DNA of 64,000 bases from assembly GCF_005281475.1 (NCBI RefSeq), contig NZ_CP040106.1, positions 6,000,001 through 6,064,000 on the forward strand, read 5' to 3'. Numbering within the stretch: the stretch's first letter is position 1; every line of letters begins with the position of its first letter. A program made the position numbers and the translations under genes. This stretch comes from Echinicola rosea. GTDB taxonomy: Bacteria > Bacteroidota > Bacteroidia > Cytophagales > Cyclobacteriaceae. Below are positions 9,605 to 18,998 of this stretch, piece after piece. Below the pieces are notes generated by a model, which searched no databases, was not told the origin of the DNA, and was given only the letters and a program-made list of their open reading frames with translations.

Positions 9605-11041
9605 TTATGGATTTGGTTCCAACTCAGGATTAATGTTTAATTGTGATTGAGGGATTGGCCATATAGCTTCAGGATCTCCAGCCATGACTCCTACACCAGC
9701 ATTTTCAACTGCTACACTAGGAGGAGCCACAGTTCTTAAAGGTTTCCCTGTTCTTAACAAATCCATTCTTCTATGTCCCTCGAAGCACAATTCCTTACGC
9801 CTTTGATCATATATAGCTTCCAGTAGCTCTTCTGCATTAGCAAAGTCACCTACTGCCCATGGGGTAGTAAGCCCCGCTCTTTCCCGAATTTCATTGACCA
9901 AACTGATCGCTTCAGGATCTACTGTTTGGTCTAATTGTACGAGTGCCTCTGCACGATTTAACATTACTTCCGCGATACGGATGGCGTGATAATCACTCGA
10001 ATTATCATTACCATTATCATACTTGAGCGTATAAACCGCAGGATTTCCATTAAAATTGACATCCTCTACCTTAAATGTTCCCCTTAAGTCATCCGGCTCT
10101 TCATCAAATAACGCTACCAAGTTTGGAGAAAACTCCCCGTCCCCTCTACCTCCTTGGTCTCTACCAGTATAATAACCATCCCAAGAGCCACTGCTTGTTT
10201 CTGCATCACTATCACTCTGAGGGTCAGTTGCACTATTTTCAACAGAAAAGATAATTTCATCGTTAACGGTATTATAAAAGCTAAGGTCACTATTCAGCGA
10301 AAATCCTCCTTCACTAATTACCAATTCCGCTGAATTGGCTGCATTTTCCCAATCTTCCATATACAAATAAAGTCTTGATAATAAGGCCGTAGCTGAATAA
10401 GAAGAAGCAAACCCTTGCATTGCAGAGGGTGGTAAATTCTGTTCTGCAAACATTAAATCAACTTCTATTTGTGCATACACTTCTGCTAAGGTGTTCCGAG
10501 GCAAATTTAACACCTCCCCTGTAAATGGTTCTAAATATAAAGGAACTGACAGATTTCCCCCATTACTAACATTATACGGTTGAGAATATAAGTTAGCCAA
10601 TAAAAAATATACCATTCCTCTAATATACCTTGCCCCAGCAATCAATTCAGCTTTTTCTTCATCTGTGGCATCCTCAATACCAGGAACGTTAGCAATAATC
10701 GCATTTGTTCCTAGAATCACTTGATAACTATCTCTCCATACTTCGTCCACCGTACTATTTGCTGGTTGTACGGAGAAATTGTTAAAGTCCTGCAATGAAG
10801 GGAAAGATCCTGTAAAGTTTGCGTTATCAGTGATAAAATCTGAAATAAACTGGGGTTGACTTCCAAAAACATGTAAGTCCTGCATTAAATCATAGCAACC
10901 GATTAATACACCCTCGGCATTTGTATAACTTGCAAAAGCTACGTCTTCTGACAATGATTGCTGAGGCTTAATATCTTCTAGCCGATCTGCACAGCCTGTA
11001 AACAACAACGCGCAGCATAAAATTTTATATATAGTCTTCAT
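9605..11041 (-). CDS. SusD/RagB-family outer-membrane nutrient-binding lipoprotein
   Basis: SusD-like proteins form the surface lid of a SusC channel and capture glycans or peptides. The 478-residue precursor has a lipoprotein signal with lipobox LFTGC (Cys17). The N-terminal TPR-like helices, the segment ARYIRGMVYFLLANLYSQPY (about 148-167) and the C-terminal part IRIAEVMLNRAEALVQ...INEIRERAGL...RRKELCFEGHRRMDLLRTGK are hallmarks of the family. It follows susC after 12 bp and ends at a terminator. No glycoside hydrolase, peptidase or regulator gene is adjacent, so the substrate cannot be inferred. Confidence 0.92.
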   Translation of the reverse strand: MKTIYKILCCALLFTGCADRLEDIKPQQSLSEDVAFASYTNAEGVLIGCYDLMQDLHVFGSQPQFISDFITDNANFTGSFPSLQDFNNFSVQPANSTVDEVWRDSYQVILGTNAIIANVPGIEDATDEEKAELIAGARYIRGMVYFLLANLYSQPYNVSNGGNLSVPLYLEPFTGEVLNLPRNTLAEVYAQIEVDLMFAEQNLPPSAMQGFASSYSATALLSRLYLYMEDWENAANSAELVISEGGFSLNSDLSFYNTVNDEIIFSVENSATDPQSDSDAETSSGSWDGYYTGRDQGGRGDGEFSPNLVALFDEEPDDLRGTFKVEDVNFNGNPAVYTLKYDNGNDNSSDYHAIRIAEVMLNRAEALVQLDQTVDPEAISLVNEIRERAGLTTPWAVGDFANAEELLEAIYDQRRKELCFEGHRRMDLLRTGKPLRTVAPPSVAVENAGVGVMAGDPEAIWPIPQSQLNINPELEPNP

Positions 11042-11053
11042 TATTTCTCTATT

Positions 11054-14041
11054 TTAAAATCCTAAAGATACACCAAAGGTTATTTGTTTTGGATTAGGAG
11101 AAGTAAAGAAACTCTCTCCTGACATATTACCAGCTTCTGTACCGGAAGTATTCACTTCTGGATCAGAGCCATTATCGAAAGCATCACTCGCAAAAGTTGC
11201 CAGATTTTGTCCCATCACATAGACTCTAGCTGATCTCACTGCTCTTGTACGCTGAAGCAAACTCACAGGGAGCTGGTAGGATAAAGTTATGTTTTTCAAC
11301 CGTATATAACTTGCATCGAATAAATGCCTTGTGGATTCATTATCCCAAAAGGACATCGTAGCACTGGAATAGGCTGGCGCAAACGCATCGGTATTTTCAG
11401 AAGTCCAAGAATCAAGTACTCGGGTAACATTATTGAATGACCCACTTGCCGCTATGTTTTCAGAAAACTCATTATCAGCTAGATAAACATGACCTCCACT
11501 TACAAAGTTAAAGAACACTCTTAATGAAAGCCCTTTGTATGAAAATGTATTCGTAAATCCACCTGTAGCCTTTGGTAAAGATGAACCGGCGTAAGCATAC
11601 GGAGCAGCAGTATAATCTGTTGTAGCCTCTCCGTCTTCCCCTCTCCATTCTGCATCACCCGTTTCCGGATTAATACCTAAATACTCTTTCAGGAAGAATT
11701 CATTTGCTGTTCTTCCGACGGTAGCCCTCGCTTCATCGGTGAATGAACCAATCGGAACATACAAATTACCATCTGGATCTACTTGAGCAGATTCCGGTAG
11801 TTTTGTCACCTCATTTTTCAAAAAACCTACATTAAAAGAAGTTGTCCACTTAAATTCACTTTCAGCAAAAACATCACCGGATAAGGAAAGGTCTAGCCCG
11901 TTGTTTCTCATTGCTCCAAAATTCTGGGTTCTACTTGCAAACCCAGTAGTGTATGGCAAAGGAACATCCAATAAAATACCATCAGTATTTTTATTCCAAT
12001 AACTAAAGTCAAATCTTAATCTGTTGGAGAAAAGTTCCGCATTTAAGTTGATGTCGAACTGATGGGTAGTTTCCCATGTCAAATTTGGATTAGATGGTTG
12101 TGAGTAGTAAAGTCCTGGAGAGCCGTTATAATTCACACCACTGTATAACCCCAGTGCACCGAAATTCGATATCCTATCATTGCCACTTGAACCGTAGCTT
12201 GAGGAAAGCTTAAGGAAATCCACCACGCCCCCTTTGGGAAAGAAATCCTCTGAGCTTATTAACCAAGAAGCTGAAACTGCCGCAAAAGTCCCGTACCTTT
12301 TATCTTCCCCAAACCTAGAAGATCCATCCCGTCGTACACTACCCTCCACAATATATCTATCGGCGTAATTGTAGTTTAACCTACCAAAAAAAGAGGCTAT
12401 AGCCCATTCTGTACCCGTGTTGGAGGCCGTTACAGGCTCAGAGCCAGAACCTGTATTTGGGAGGTCATCAGAAATATATCCATTTGCTTCAGTAAGGATG
12501 AAATCCCTATCGGAAGTTTCGAAACTCTGCCCAACTAATGCATCAATCGTGTGGGCTCCATAGGTTTTTACATAGTTAAGGGTATTGGTAGTTAACCACT
12601 TATTATCTTGGTTAATCTCCTTGGAACCATATCCCCCAGGAGTAATGATATCACCAGACCTATACTCCTCTTCAACCTGCACATAATCCATACCCCAATC
12701 TGTTCTAAAGACCAAATCCTCCAAGATGTTATATTCAGCAAATACATTTCCGGTACTTCTTCTAGAAGTCAAAACGTAACGAATATCTCTATCCAAGAGT
12801 AGTGGATTATTGAACCCTGCCTGCTGTAGGTTGCCTTCTGCATCATAAGGCTGTCCAAATGGAGTGTTCAGGTAACTAACTGTCCATGGAGAGTAGGTAT
12901 CATTTTCAGCCCCAACTCTATCATTTACTAAAGAGGAGGTAGCAAAATTAACCCCTACCCTCAATTTGTCAGATGCTTTATGGGTCAAGTTTAATCTACC
13001 ATTTAATTTATCAACTTCGTTACCGATCACATACGCCTTACTATTAAAGTAAGTTCCTCCTACATAGAACGTCGTTTTATCACCTCCCCCACTTGCATTT
13101 AATGAGTACGAATTCAATGCTCCCGTTTGGCTTACGATATCCCTCCAATTGGTCCCGCTTTCTGGAAAAGAAGCAGGATCAGCACCAAGATCAGTCCTTA
13201 GTTTTGAGTATTGCTGAAAATCCAAGACTTCTTTCTCAACGGAAGCCTCGTTTACCCCCGTATAATAGTCGAAATTAATTTGAGTCTTTTCTCCTAATTT
13301 TCCACCTTTAGTAGTTATTATTATCACACCATTTGCACCTCTTGAGCCATATAGTGCAGTTGCAGCAGCATCCTTTAAAACAGTCATACTCTCAATATCA
13401 TTAGGATTTAAATCCATTAAAGGATTAAGAGCTGTCCCACCTCCTCCTGAGGAATATGAAGTAGAGCCAGACGCATCATTCAATGGAACTCCATCGATAA
13501 CAAACAATGGACTATTTCCAGATGTAAAGGAAGTAATACCCCTTACTCGTACAACCTGAGAAGAACCAATTAACCCGGAAGACGAAGTCGCCTGAACACC
13601 TGCAGCCTGTCCTTGAAGAGCTTCTTGGGGAGATATTACTGGAAAATTCTCAAAAGCCTCAGAATCAACCGTCTCTATTTGTTGTGTATTAAGTTTTTCA
13701 GACTGCATACCATATGCCTGCACCACTACTTCACTTAATTGCTTAGCATCTGCTTGCAAGGTCACATTTACAATAGACTTGCTTCCTATTTCAATTTCTT
13801 GACTGATCATTCCCATAAAGGAAAAAACCAAAACACTCCCTCCTTCTGGTACTTCAATGGAGTATTCTCCGTCCAAATCAGTAGCCGTCCCCATCGTGGT
13901 TCCTTTTACTAAAACAGAAACACCGGGCAACTCACCGCCGTCTTCACCGGAAGTAACAGTCCCAGAGACTGTCCGGCTTTGACCAAATGCCACAGCACTG
14001 GCCAATAGAATTGCTAATCCTAGCAGTAAAACTTTCTTCAT
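11054..14041 (-). CDS. SusC/RagA-family TonB-linked outer-membrane transporter
   Basis: SusC proteins are TonB-dependent beta-barrels that import substrates caught by SusD. I place the start at 14041 (MKKVLLLGLAILLASAVAFG, a good signal peptide), giving 995 residues; an upstream ATG at 14086 adds 15 residues before the signal. After the signal come a carboxypeptidase-regulatory-like domain (VSGTVTSGEDGGELPGVSV), the TonB box region, and a plug domain with DAAATALYGSRGANGVIIITTK, the classic SusC motif. The barrel ends KQITFGVSLGF with a terminal Phe. No ECF sigma/anti-sigma pair or hybrid two-component gene flanks it. Confidence 0.94.
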   Translation of the reverse strand: MKKVLLLGLAILLASAVAFGQSRTVSGTVTSGEDGGELPGVSVLVKGTTMGTATDLDGEYSIEVPEGGSVLVFSFMGMISQEIEIGSKSIVNVTLQADAKQLSEVVVQAYGMQSEKLNTQQIETVDSEAFENFPVISPQEALQGQAAGVQATSSSGLIGSSQVVRVRGITSFTSGNSPLFVIDGVPLNDASGSTSYSSGGGGTALNPLMDLNPNDIESMTVLKDAAATALYGSRGANGVIIITTKGGKLGEKTQINFDYYTGVNEASVEKEVLDFQQYSKLRTDLGADPASFPESGTNWRDIVSQTGALNSYSLNASGGGDKTTFYVGGTYFNSKAYVIGNEVDKLNGRLNLTHKASDKLRVGVNFATSSLVNDRVGAENDTYSPWTVSYLNTPFGQPYDAEGNLQQAGFNNPLLLDRDIRYVLTSRRSTGNVFAEYNILEDLVFRTDWGMDYVQVEEEYRSGDIITPGGYGSKEINQDNKWLTTNTLNYVKTYGAHTIDALVGQSFETSDRDFILTEANGYISDDLPNTGSGSEPVTASNTGTEWAIASFFGRLNYNYADRYIVEGSVRRDGSSRFGEDKRYGTFAAVSASWLISSEDFFPKGGVVDFLKLSSSYGSSGNDRISNFGALGLYSGVNYNGSPGLYYSQPSNPNLTWETTHQFDINLNAELFSNRLRFDFSYWNKNTDGILLDVPLPYTTGFASRTQNFGAMRNNGLDLSLSGDVFAESEFKWTTSFNVGFLKNEVTKLPESAQVDPDGNLYVPIGSFTDEARATVGRTANEFFLKEYLGINPETGDAEWRGEDGEATTDYTAAPYAYAGSSLPKATGGFTNTFSYKGLSLRVFFNFVSGGHVYLADNEFSENIAASGSFNNVTRVLDSWTSENTDAFAPAYSSATMSFWDNESTRHLFDASYIRLKNITLSYQLPVSLLQRTRAVRSARVYVMGQNLATFASDAFDNGSDPEVNTSGTEAGNMSGESFFTSPNPKQITFGVSLGF

Positions 14042-14086
14042 AATTGGTTGATTTTGATTTAACGTTGTCAAGATAAACGTTCCCAT

Positions 14087-14739
14087 CTAATAATCCAATA
14101 GTAGATTAATTTATTATAAAAGATACGCAATACTTATTTAAAGACTAAACACCCCAAAAAACATAACAATATTTTCAATTAAAATAAATACCATAAACAA
14201 AATGATTAATCAAACAAAAACTCAAAAACCGCACATGAATAAAGCATATTTGGAAACAAGTAATTTTAACAAGTTTTAACTAAACATAACCAATTTGTAT
14301 TTTAAGACCTACTTTTTGAAATTAAACAAGATGGATTTTAGATAGTTTTTTCATTTAAACCTGCCAAAATAGTATTATACACATAAATTAAGTGATTTAA
14401 AACACACAAATACAGGCAGCTATTTCAAAACCTATATGTTATGAGAAAATTATTTTTTTAGTATTTTTATTTCAAAAAAAACCTGTTCAGTGTTCATTTT
14501 TGGACAAAAAAAGTCCTTCATAGCCCTTTGTAAGAAAACATCCTTCCCCCCAACATCAGTACGGAAAAAATTGACAAGTACCCCTCCCTACCGGTATCTT
14601 AACGAGCCCCAACAGTAGTATTTTTAAAGAAAAAAATGGTGGTTTGCCTTCACCAAAAAGCTGATCAAAACCCCTTGCCCCTTGATTCCATGAGCACCAA
14701 CCATGTTTGGTAACGTTGGTCTGGCAGCACAGCGACATA
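14087..14739. other. AT-rich intergenic region upstream of susC
   Basis: About 650 bp, strongly AT-rich near susC and more balanced near the OmpA-like gene. It presumably carries the susC promoter and leader, but I found no TAnnTTTG box on the minus strand. A 67-codon frame at 14556-14759 resembles nothing and overlaps the next gene. I call no gene here. Confidence 0.4.
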
Positions 14740-16650
14740 TCAATCAATGACAATCTCAATCCGGCGGTTTTTGGACCTACCTAAAGCGGTATCATTAGAC
14801 ATAAGGGGCTTGGTATCCCCAAATCCCTCGACGGCCAATCGCCCACTGGCCACTCCTTGATCCAGTAAATAACGCTGGACACTCTTTGCCCTACGAAGGC
14901 TTAAATCCAGGTTATAACTCCCTTCTCCCACATTGTCGGTATGCCCTTCAATTACAATATGAACCTGGGGATTTTCATCCAGAAACTTTTTTAACCGTAA
15001 CAGGGAACTCTTGGAGGAAGGTTTTAAATCGGCTTTATCAAAATCGAAGAAAACATTCTCAAAAAGAAACTCTTCACCTGGCGCTACAGGCTTTAGTCCT
15101 ATTTCCATGTCCTTGATATCCTTAAGACTGTCCTTTTCTACATTATAAATCCTTGGCAAAAACCCTCTTTTCTCGACATAAAGGCCTGAGGAAGCTTTGT
15201 CCGGATAAATCATCATAAACGTCCCCGAATCCCCTTCTGACCTAAACTCATACAAGGTGCTGTCATTCTCCAAGTCCACCAGGGAAAGGGTGGCCACAAT
15301 CGGCTCGCCCGTCTTTTCATTACGCACCTTTCCTCCCGTAACGATCAAGCGCTCTCCAAGATCTATCTCATCAGGAAAAGCAAAGCGATAGAGATATGAC
15401 CTGTCCAAGGCACCATCTTTCAGGCTGTTTTCGGTATAATAGGCATAATCCTGCTGGGCAGTGATAAACAGAGCCAACTGGTCCAAGTGATCATTAATGG
15501 GATAGCCCAGGTTTACGGGCTCCTGAAAAGCCCCATGGACAATCTTCGAATTGAACAAGTCCATGCCCCCAAACCCCATATGACCATTGGAAGCAAAAAA
15601 GAGCAGTTCATTGTTGAAGTAAATAAATGGGGATACTTCATCGTATTCGGTATTGACCGTCTCTCCTACATTGACCGGATCAGACCAGCTATTATCCCTT
15701 TGGCGAACAGTATAATAAATGTCGTTTCCTCCAAATCCCCCTCTTCTATTGGAAGAAAAAAACAGGATGCTTCCATCCGCAGAAAGTGACGGCTGCGAAT
15801 CCCAGTACCGGGAATTAACCTTTTCGCCCATATTCTTGGGCTCTTGCCATTTCCCACCCACCTTATAGGCAATGTATAGGTCACAGCTCCCAAACGAATC
15901 CGGGGCATCGCAGCTGGTATAGATCAAAATATTGCCATCCGCCGAAATGGTACAGGTACCTTCATTATGGACGGTATTGATGGATTGGGCGAGTGCTTCT
16001 GGCTGGCTCCAATTTTCGCCATCCCAAGTGGATGTAAAAATATCTTCATGCTTCATCCGCTCTACCCCATCCCGCTTGGTGAAAAGCAGCCGCTTGCTAT
16101 CGGCTGTCAAAACCGGAAAATACTGCAAATAAAATTCATTCAGGGGACTCGGTAATTTCTCTTTGTTTATGGACTTTTTTTTGGTCAACTCTTCTTCCAC
16201 AAACGCTATTTTGTGTTTCATCGATTTGAAAGAGCCAGAAGATTTTACCTGATTGGAATACAGGCCTTGACTTTGGGAAAACTTCTTCACCGCGGCGTCA
16301 AAATCACCGGATTTCAAATAAATATTGGTAATCAACCAGCTAAAATCGGCCATAAACTTGGGCCGGCCACTACTCTTGAGTTCTCCTGCAGAGGCCACCT
16401 GAAGGGATTCGTCCACTGCACCTTTGTTCAGTAACAATTGGGCCCATTTTTTATAGGCCTCCAAAAAACCTTCGTCCTTATTTACCGCATCGGCATATTT
16501 TTCCAAAGCTTGGTCATACCTTCTCCGCATGGAAAGATCCTCTCCCTCTTGGTAAAGCTTGATTGCTCTCCTGTTTTCACTGGTATAATCTTGGCCAAGT
16601 GCCTGAAAACTGATAAAAATAAAAAAGAAGACTATCTGGGCTACTCTCAT
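14740..16650 (-). CDS. TPR / beta-propeller / OmpA-family envelope protein (PorE-like architecture)
   Basis: The 636-residue exported protein has a signal peptide (about 1-19, cut near ALGQ) without a lipobox. Domain order is TPR-like helices (about 25-125), WD40-like PD40 propeller blades (SADGSILFFSSNRRGGFGGNDIYY is one, about 290-313), a carboxypeptidase-regulatory-like domain (GKVRNEKTGEPIVATL...) and a C-terminal OmpA domain (FDFDKADLKPSS...IEGHTDNVG...GFGDTKPL...NRRIEI) that binds peptidoglycan. This order is that of PorE, a type IX secretion component, but PorE is a lipoprotein and the phylum has several paralogs. It starts 6 bp after queE on the same strand, so the two may be cotranscribed. 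Confidence 0.85.
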   Translation of the reverse strand: MRVAQIVFFFIFISFQALGQDYTSENRRAIKLYQEGEDLSMRRRYDQALEKYADAVNKDEGFLEAYKKWAQLLLNKGAVDESLQVASAGELKSSGRPKFMADFSWLITNIYLKSGDFDAAVKKFSQSQGLYSNQVKSSGSFKSMKHKIAFVEEELTKKKSINKEKLPSPLNEFYLQYFPVLTADSKRLLFTKRDGVERMKHEDIFTSTWDGENWSQPEALAQSINTVHNEGTCTISADGNILIYTSCDAPDSFGSCDLYIAYKVGGKWQEPKNMGEKVNSRYWDSQPSLSADGSILFFSSNRRGGFGGNDIYYTVRQRDNSWSDPVNVGETVNTEYDEVSPFIYFNNELLFFASNGHMGFGGMDLFNSKIVHGAFQEPVNLGYPINDHLDQLALFITAQQDYAYYTENSLKDGALDRSYLYRFAFPDEIDLGERLIVTGGKVRNEKTGEPIVATLSLVDLENDSTLYEFRSEGDSGTFMMIYPDKASSGLYVEKRGFLPRIYNVEKDSLKDIKDMEIGLKPVAPGEEFLFENVFFDFDKADLKPSSKSSLLRLKKFLDENPQVHIVIEGHTDNVGEGSYNLDLSLRRAKSVQRYLLDQGVASGRLAVEGFGDTKPLMSNDTALGRSKNRRIEIVID

Positions 16651-16655
16651 TTAGT

Positions 16656-17282
16656 TTATGGGATATCCATAAATTTATGAGTTTGTAGCGAAATATTCCA
16701 ATTAGGATGATTTTTTATATACTCAATGATCTCTCCAGTAAACTTGTCGGATTTGCTCCATTCAGGCTGGAGCAACTTTTTGCAGGTTGGAAGAACGTTC
16801 TTTGCATGTTTTTCAGCAAAGTCAAAATCGCTTTTATGAAAAACGATCACCTTAAGTTCATCGGCCTTTTCAAAAATACTGGGGTGAGGTTCTTTGAACT
16901 TCTTGGGAGAAAAACAAACCCAGTCAAACTGGCCTGAAAAAGGATGTGCTCCACTGGTCTCGATATTAGTGGTAAATCCCCTTTCCTTTAAAAGTGCCGT
17001 AAGCGGCCCCAAATCATACATCAGTGGCTCTCCCCCTGTGATCACCACTAATCTTCCGGGATACTGGAGCGCCCCATCCACAATCTCTTCAACAGAAAGT
17101 ACGGGCCATTTTGCTGCTTCCCACGATTCCTTCACGTCACACCAAACGCACCCTACATCACATCCGCCCAAACGGATAAAGTATGCTGGGTGTCCCGTAA
17201 ATGTCCCTTCTCCTTGGATCGTATAAAAAGCTTCCATTACAGGAAGCTTAAGTCCTTTTTCTACCGCTTGCTTTATTTCCAT
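16656..17282 (-). CDS. queE: 7-carboxy-7-deazaguanine synthase (radical SAM)
   Basis: QueE uses S-adenosylmethionine and a [4Fe-4S] cluster to convert 6-carboxytetrahydropterin to 7-carboxy-7-deazaguanine, the step after QueD in queuosine synthesis. In 208 residues the cluster motif is CDVGCVWC (Cys41, Cys45, Cys48), the CX3CX2C form. MEAFYTIQGEGTFTGHPAYF precedes it, with the QGEG signature. VVITGGEPLMYDL is the SAM-binding GGEP motif. Together with queD at 8.9 kb this supports a deazapurine pathway; queC and queF are not in the window. Confidence 0.92.
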   Translation of the reverse strand: MEIKQAVEKGLKLPVMEAFYTIQGEGTFTGHPAYFIRLGGCDVGCVWCDVKESWEAAKWPVLSVEEIVDGALQYPGRLVVITGGEPLMYDLGPLTALLKERGFTTNIETSGAHPFSGQFDWVCFSPKKFKEPHPSIFEKADELKVIVFHKSDFDFAEKHAKNVLPTCKKLLQPEWSKSDKFTGEIIEYIKNHPNWNISLQTHKFMDIP

Positions 17283-17448
17283 GATTTAATTTTTGATGGA
17301 GCGGGTGATTGAACCGCTGTGTAATTAATTATAACTTAAGTAAGGAATGGACACCAATAAAATACCGATCAGAAACCTGATCTCCATCACCCCAATTATG
17401 CTACCAACCCTTACATGGCAAACTTCAGTTCCATGTATGAGCTAAAAT

Positions 17449-18333
17449 TTACGGATAAACCTTCCGCTCTGCCGAAAGCAGTGTATTGTACAGCAATGAG
17501 GCGATGGTCATTGGACCGACTCCGCCTGGCACTGGCGTAATGGCTGAGGACTTTTCTGACACTTCATCAAATTTCACATCTCCAATAAGCCTAAAGCCAT
17601 TTTTTTTGGAAGCATCTTCAATCCTATGGATCCCTACATCCACGACCACAGCTCCCTCTTTCACCATATCTGCCGTTACAAACTCCGGCTTACCGATGGC
17701 CACAATCAGGATATCAGCGGTTTTTGCGATCTCCTTTAGGTTCTTGGTCCTGCTATGTGTCAAGGTAACCGTGCTATTACCTGGGTAATCATTCCTGGCC
17801 ATCAATATGCTCATCGGAGACCCAACAATGTGGCTTCTACCAATCACCACACAGTGCTTTCCAGAAGTATCAATCTCATAGCGCTTCAGCAACTCCACGA
17901 TCCCATAAGGGGTAGCGGCCACGTAAGTAGGCCAGTTCAATGCCATACGCCCGACATTGGCCGGAGTAAACCCGTCCACATCCTTTTCAGGCTTGATCTT
18001 GGCCGTCACCTTCTCCACGGAGATATGCTTCGGAAGCGGCAACTGAACGATCAATCCATCAATATCCGGATTTTCATTAATATCTTCCACGGTTTTGAGC
18101 AACTCCTCTTCGGACACATTATCCTCCAGCCTCACCAAAGTCGATTCAAACCCTACAAACTCACAGGCCTTTACCTTAGCTCCCACATAGGTCTGGCTGG
18201 CCCCATCATTTCCCACCAACACCGCAGCCAAATGCGGGATCTTACCTCCCTCGGCTTTGATTTCCTTTACACGGGCTGCAATTTCATTCTTGATATCAGC
18301 TGATGTCTTTTTTCCGTCTATTATTGTTGGCAT
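17449..18333 (-). CDS. folD: Bifunctional methylenetetrahydrofolate dehydrogenase/cyclohydrolase
   Basis: FolD interconverts 5,10-methylene-, 5,10-methenyl- and 10-formyl-tetrahydrofolate with NADP, supplying one-carbon units for purines and formyl-Met. The 294 residues carry [14 protein letters not shown] (with the catalytic YxxxK lysine), [11 protein letters not shown], the pocket segment [13 protein letters not shown], the nucleotide site [16 protein letters not shown], and the C-terminal [15 protein letters not shown]. It stands alone, with short gaps to queE and to the repeat-bounded region upstream. A weak hairpin GATCAG/CTGATC at 17367-17382 lies beyond the stop. Confidence 0.95.
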   Translation of the reverse strand: MPTIIDGKKTSADIKNEIAARVKEIKAEGGKIPHLAAVLVGNDGASQTYVGAKVKACEFVGFESTLVRLEDNVSEEELLKTVEDINENPDIDGLIVQLPLPKHISVEKVTAKIKPEKDVDGFTPANVGRMALNWPTYVAATPYGIVELLKRYEIDTSGKHCVVIGRSHIVGSPMSILMARNDYPGNSTVTLTHSRTKNLKEIAKTADILIVAIGKPEFVTADMVKEGAVVVDVGIHRIEDASKKNGFRLIGDVKFDEVSEKSSAITPVPGGVGPMTIASLLYNTLLSAERKVYP

Positions 18334-18354
18334 GATTTCTTAAAGTTGGAAGTG

Positions 18355-18980
18355 AGAAGTACGAAATACGAAGACTCCGTTTAGCTGCTCACATTTACAC
18401 TTTTTTTTGATTACTCTTTACTTTATTAATTGATGCTACCATAATGGATAACAACTCATTTCCTTCACGATGCAATCCTTCAATATCCCGTATCAAGTCT
18501 TGATTGACTTCTCTTAATAACTCCAAGAAGTAGAGACTCTCATCCGTTTCTTCTTCTACTATTTTAATTTATTCAGAAAATCAGCGGTAGATTTTGCTCG
18601 TTGAGCAGCCCTGTAATTGGCTCCTACCGAACTAGAGCATCTTATCAACTGATTTGCGTACGCATTATACTCCCTGGTTTTTGGAAGTTTAGAACAAAAA
18701 ACCATGTTTGTACCGCATATTTTTTTGTTCTTTCTACAAGATTATTTTTCATATCAAAAAGCTTTTAGTTAACTACAACAACTTAAAAACCTTCTAATCC
18801 AAAAACATCCATCTAATTTTCCAAATCCAAGGCTTTGCCAGTGTACTTCCCTGATTAGTGTTGACCGGATTAATATTAGTTTTCATTGTCAATTATTGTA
18901 ATCGCTAGTCATTTACTAAAATCCTATCGTGTTTACCCCACCTAACCTCCCCGCCGCGGCGGGGAGGACTTCGTACTTCT
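18355..18980. repeat. Inverted-repeat-bounded cassette with a GC-rich palindrome
   Basis: AGAAGTACGAA occurs at 18355-18365 and as its exact complement TTCGTACTTCT at 18970-18980, each within a longer imperfect array of (A)GTACGAA units. Between them lie the broken four-helix-bundle gene and, at 18946-18967, a perfect 22-nt GC-rich palindrome centred on CCGCGG. Related AAGTACGA units recur at 24646-24670. The shape suggests a small mobile or repeat-derived cassette, but no transposase or target duplication is visible. Confidence 0.55.
18395..18752 (-). pseudogene. Four-helix-bundle protein (23S rRNA intervening-sequence family), frameshifted
   Basis: Reading from ATG 18752 gives MKNNLVERTKKYAVQ, then the match moves frame near an A/T run at 18696-18701. 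It continues as LPKTREYNAYANQLIRC, SSSVGANYRAAQRAKSTADF and LNKLK, then meets TAG at 18559-18561. In another frame it resumes IVEEETDESLYFLELLREVN and ends at 18395. QLxRxSxSVGANYRAA and the AKS-ADF segment are the signature of the S23/IVS four-helix-bundle family. Two single-base shifts, both at homopolymers, break a protein of about 118 residues. Sequencing error cannot be excluded. The family forms pentamers; its function is unknown. Confidence 0.75.
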
Positions 18981-18998
18981 ACCTTCGTACCTCTAACT

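Noticed and set aside
18395..18752. Avd protein of a diversity-generating retroelement
   Set aside because: Avd has the same fold, but no reverse transcriptase, template repeat or variable repeat is nearby.
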